From Bacillota bacterium (GTDB taxonomy: Bacteria > Bacillota > Clostridia > Acetivibrionales > DTU013), in contig JAEZMC010000390.1 of the NCBI GenBank assembly GCA_023435805.1, forward strand, positions 1 to 6,432: a stretch of 6,432 nt of DNA, read 5' to 3'. Positions 4,729-6,432 of this stretch are shown here, piece after piece. A model generated the notes under the pieces. The model did not search any database. It was not told where the DNA came from and was given only the letters and a program-made list of their open reading frames with translations. Within the stretch, counting starts at the first letter, position 1. The number at the start of each line of letters is the position of its first letter. Position numbers and translations under genes: made by a program.

Positions 4729-6381
4729 TCAGCCCTTTTTTCGGCTGCCAAAGTGCCTTTTGACCGCCGGTCTTTTATTGGTCCGTTCAATATTGACCTT
4801 TCTGCCCTTCATCGTGTAATTTTTCATTGAATCCAGCACCTTATGTGCGTATTCCCTGGGAACCTCAACGAAGGTGTAGCTGTCAAATATGTCTATTGCC
4901 CCGATCAACCTGCCTGGCAGACCGGATGTGGAAGCAATGCTTTGTACAATGTTACCAGGTTGAACTTTATCCTTGCTGCCCACATTAATAAAAAGCCGGA
5001 CATACCCTTCCTCGGCTCCGGTGTCGCCCTCGGACTCATCTGCTGCCTCAGGAGCATTGTCCGTCGCTGTTCCGCCCGGTTCCGCCGCTGTTTTCAGCAT
5101 TGCAGCTGCAAAATCAAGCGGACTTACAAAATTCTCTTCACCGTTCCCGGAATTCATTTCTTCAATTGCTTTTTCAATGTATTCGGAGTATTTGGCCAGC
5201 TTTCCTTCGGCAATGACGTTTTTAACAGCGGCCAGCACCTTATTGATTTTATTTTCCTCAACGTCCAGGATCGTAGGCGGTTTCATCGGCTTGATAACAG
5301 ATTTGGTATACCGCTGGATATCCTTCAGCTTGTTGATTTCACGCCCTACGACGAATGAATAGGCCTTTCCGGCCCTGCCTGCCCTGCCGGTCCTGCCGAT
5401 CCTGTGAACATAGTATTCGTCATCGCTTGGCAGGTCATAATTGAAAACGGCCTCTACATCATCCACATCAATTCCTCTCGCCGCAACATCTGTCGCAATC
5501 AAAATGTCAAACTGTCCGTTTCTGAATTTTGCCATTACCTTGTCCCTCTGCTCCTGCCGCATGTCCCCATGGAGAGCTTCCGCCGCATAGCCTCTGGACT
5601 GCAGGTCTGAAGCCAGCTCGTCCACCCGCTTCTTGGTATTGCAGAACACCAATGACAGTTTGATATCGTTTGCATCGATTATTCTGGAAAGGATTTCAGT
5701 TTTGGTCGCATTGCCGGCCATCAGATAATATTGATCAATGCTCGGAACAGTCAGCGCTTTATGGGATATCTTCACATGCGCCGGATCCTTCAGGTATCTT
5801 TTACTCAATTCCAGTATTTCTCTCGGCATGGTGGCAGAAAACAGCACAGTCTGCCTTTCCTCCGGCACTTCCTTCAATATGGTATCGATATCCTCCCGAA
5901 AGCCCATGTTGAGCATTTCATCCGCTTCATCCAGTATGACCATCCGAAGGCCGGAAAGCTTCAGCGTCCGTCTTCTCATATGATCCATCACCCTTCCGGG
6001 TGTTCCGATGATGATCTGGGGCCTGTTTCTAAGGGCCCTTATCTGCCTTTCTATTGGCTGTCCGCCATATATGGGCAATATCCTGATACCGCTTTTAAAT
6101 TTCGAGATGCTTTTCAATTCTTCCGAAGATTGAATGGCCAGCTCTCTGGTCGGGCAAAGGATCAAAACCTGAATGCTTTCCGAGTCCGGATCCAGCATTT
6201 CCACAGCAGGTATTCCGAAAGCACAGGTTTTGCCTGTGCCGGTCTGCGCCTGCCCTATGACATCACTGCCACCGAATATAAATGGTATTGCCTGGGCCTG
6301 GATGGGAGTAGCCTCCTCAAACCCCATGTCGTCAATTCCCTTTTGTACTTCTTCCGTCAAATTCAATTCCTTAAATTTCAT
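4729..6381 (-). CDS. deaD: DEAD-box ATP-dependent RNA helicase with C-terminal DbpA-type RNA-binding domain
   Basis: This full-length, 550-residue superfamily 2 helicase unwinds or remodels RNA using ATP. All motifs are present in order: Q motif TPIQAQAI (25-32), Walker A AQTGTGKT (45-52), PTREL (77-81), GG (106-107), TPGR (127-130), DEAD (151-154), SAT (182-184), VFCNT (245-249), ATDVAARGID (296-305) and HRIGRTGR (326-333). After a helical region (about 370-430) and an acidic, Gly/Ala-rich linker (about 431-458) comes a DbpA-type RNA-recognition domain (about 460-534), with YVRLFINVGSKDKVQPGNIV and RLIGAIDIFDSYTFVEVP. A basic tail (RTNKRPAVKRHFGSRKKG) ends the protein. Helicases of this layout assist ribosome assembly or mRNA turnover and are often cold-induced; whether it binds 23S rRNA helix 92 as DbpA does is inference. 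AAGGAG lies 10 nt before the ATG, slightly long spacing. The 51 bp upstream (6382-6432) show no clear promoter, so the control region lies beyond the window. deaD is the closest name; a DbpA/YxiN label is possible. Confidence 0.95.
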   Translation of the reverse strand: MKFKELNLTEEVQKGIDDMGFEEATPIQAQAIPFIFGGSDVIGQAQTGTGKTCAFGIPAVEMLDPDSESIQVLILCPTRELAIQSSEELKSISKFKSGIRILPIYGGQPIERQIRALRNRPQIIIGTPGRVMDHMRRRTLKLSGLRMVILDEADEMLNMGFREDIDTILKEVPEERQTVLFSATMPREILELSKRYLKDPAHVKISHKALTVPSIDQYYLMAGNATKTEILSRIIDANDIKLSLVFCNTKKRVDELASDLQSRGYAAEALHGDMRQEQRDKVMAKFRNGQFDILIATDVAARGIDVDDVEAVFNYDLPSDDEYYVHRIGRTGRAGRAGKAYSFVVGREINKLKDIQRYTKSVIKPMKPPTILDVEENKINKVLAAVKNVIAEGKLAKYSEYIEKAIEEMNSGNGEENFVSPLDFAAAMLKTAAEPGGTATDNAPEAADESEGDTGAEEGYVRLFINVGSKDKVQPGNIVQSIASTSGLPGRLIGAIDIFDSYTFVEVPREYAHKVLDSMKNYTMKGRKVNIERTNKRPAVKRHFGSRKKG

Positions 6382-6432
6382 TCTTTCCGTACTCCTTCAC
6401 TTTATCGTGCCTGCGACAAATTAATAATGCTT

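Overview
The window reads as a chromosomal segment of an endospore-forming, low-to-medium GC Firmicute, most likely a clostridial species. The evidence is a YhcN/YlaJ-type spore lipoprotein, strong GGAGG-type ribosome binding sites, Lys/Ile-rich coding and short AT-rich gaps. I cannot name the species.

Every gene I can support lies on the minus strand, so transcription runs from high to low coordinates. In that order: a DEAD-box RNA helicase with a DbpA-type RNA-binding domain (6381-4729) and, 27 bp later, sfsA (4701-4021), very probably one operon; a 194-bp AT-rich gap with a hairpin and a 13-bp tandem repeat; a YhcN/YlaJ-family spore lipoprotein with an Asn/Thr/Gly/Met repeat region (3826-3158); a strong hairpin; a secreted SLT-type lytic transglycosylase (3012-2254); a 40-residue basic small protein (2177-2055) whose stop codon lies in a terminator stem; a protein with tandem HD and HD-GYP domains, probably a cyclic-di-GMP phosphodiesterase (1939-668); a YbjQ/UPF0145 protein (568-248) with a good terminator; and, at the left edge, the 3' part of a PAP2-family phosphatase gene that has lost its start.

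The units look functionally separate: RNA metabolism (helicase, SfsA), spore or cell envelope (YhcN-like lipoprotein, transglycosylase), second-messenger signalling (HD-GYP) and a housekeeping protein of unclear role (YbjQ). Hairpins between most genes suggest several short transcripts. There is no sign of phage, insertion sequence, CRISPR, tRNA or rRNA. I see no convincing new multi-gene system. The most interesting items are the small gene, the beheaded PAP2 gene, the duplicated HD fold with one GYP-less copy, and the patterned repeat in the spore lipoprotein.
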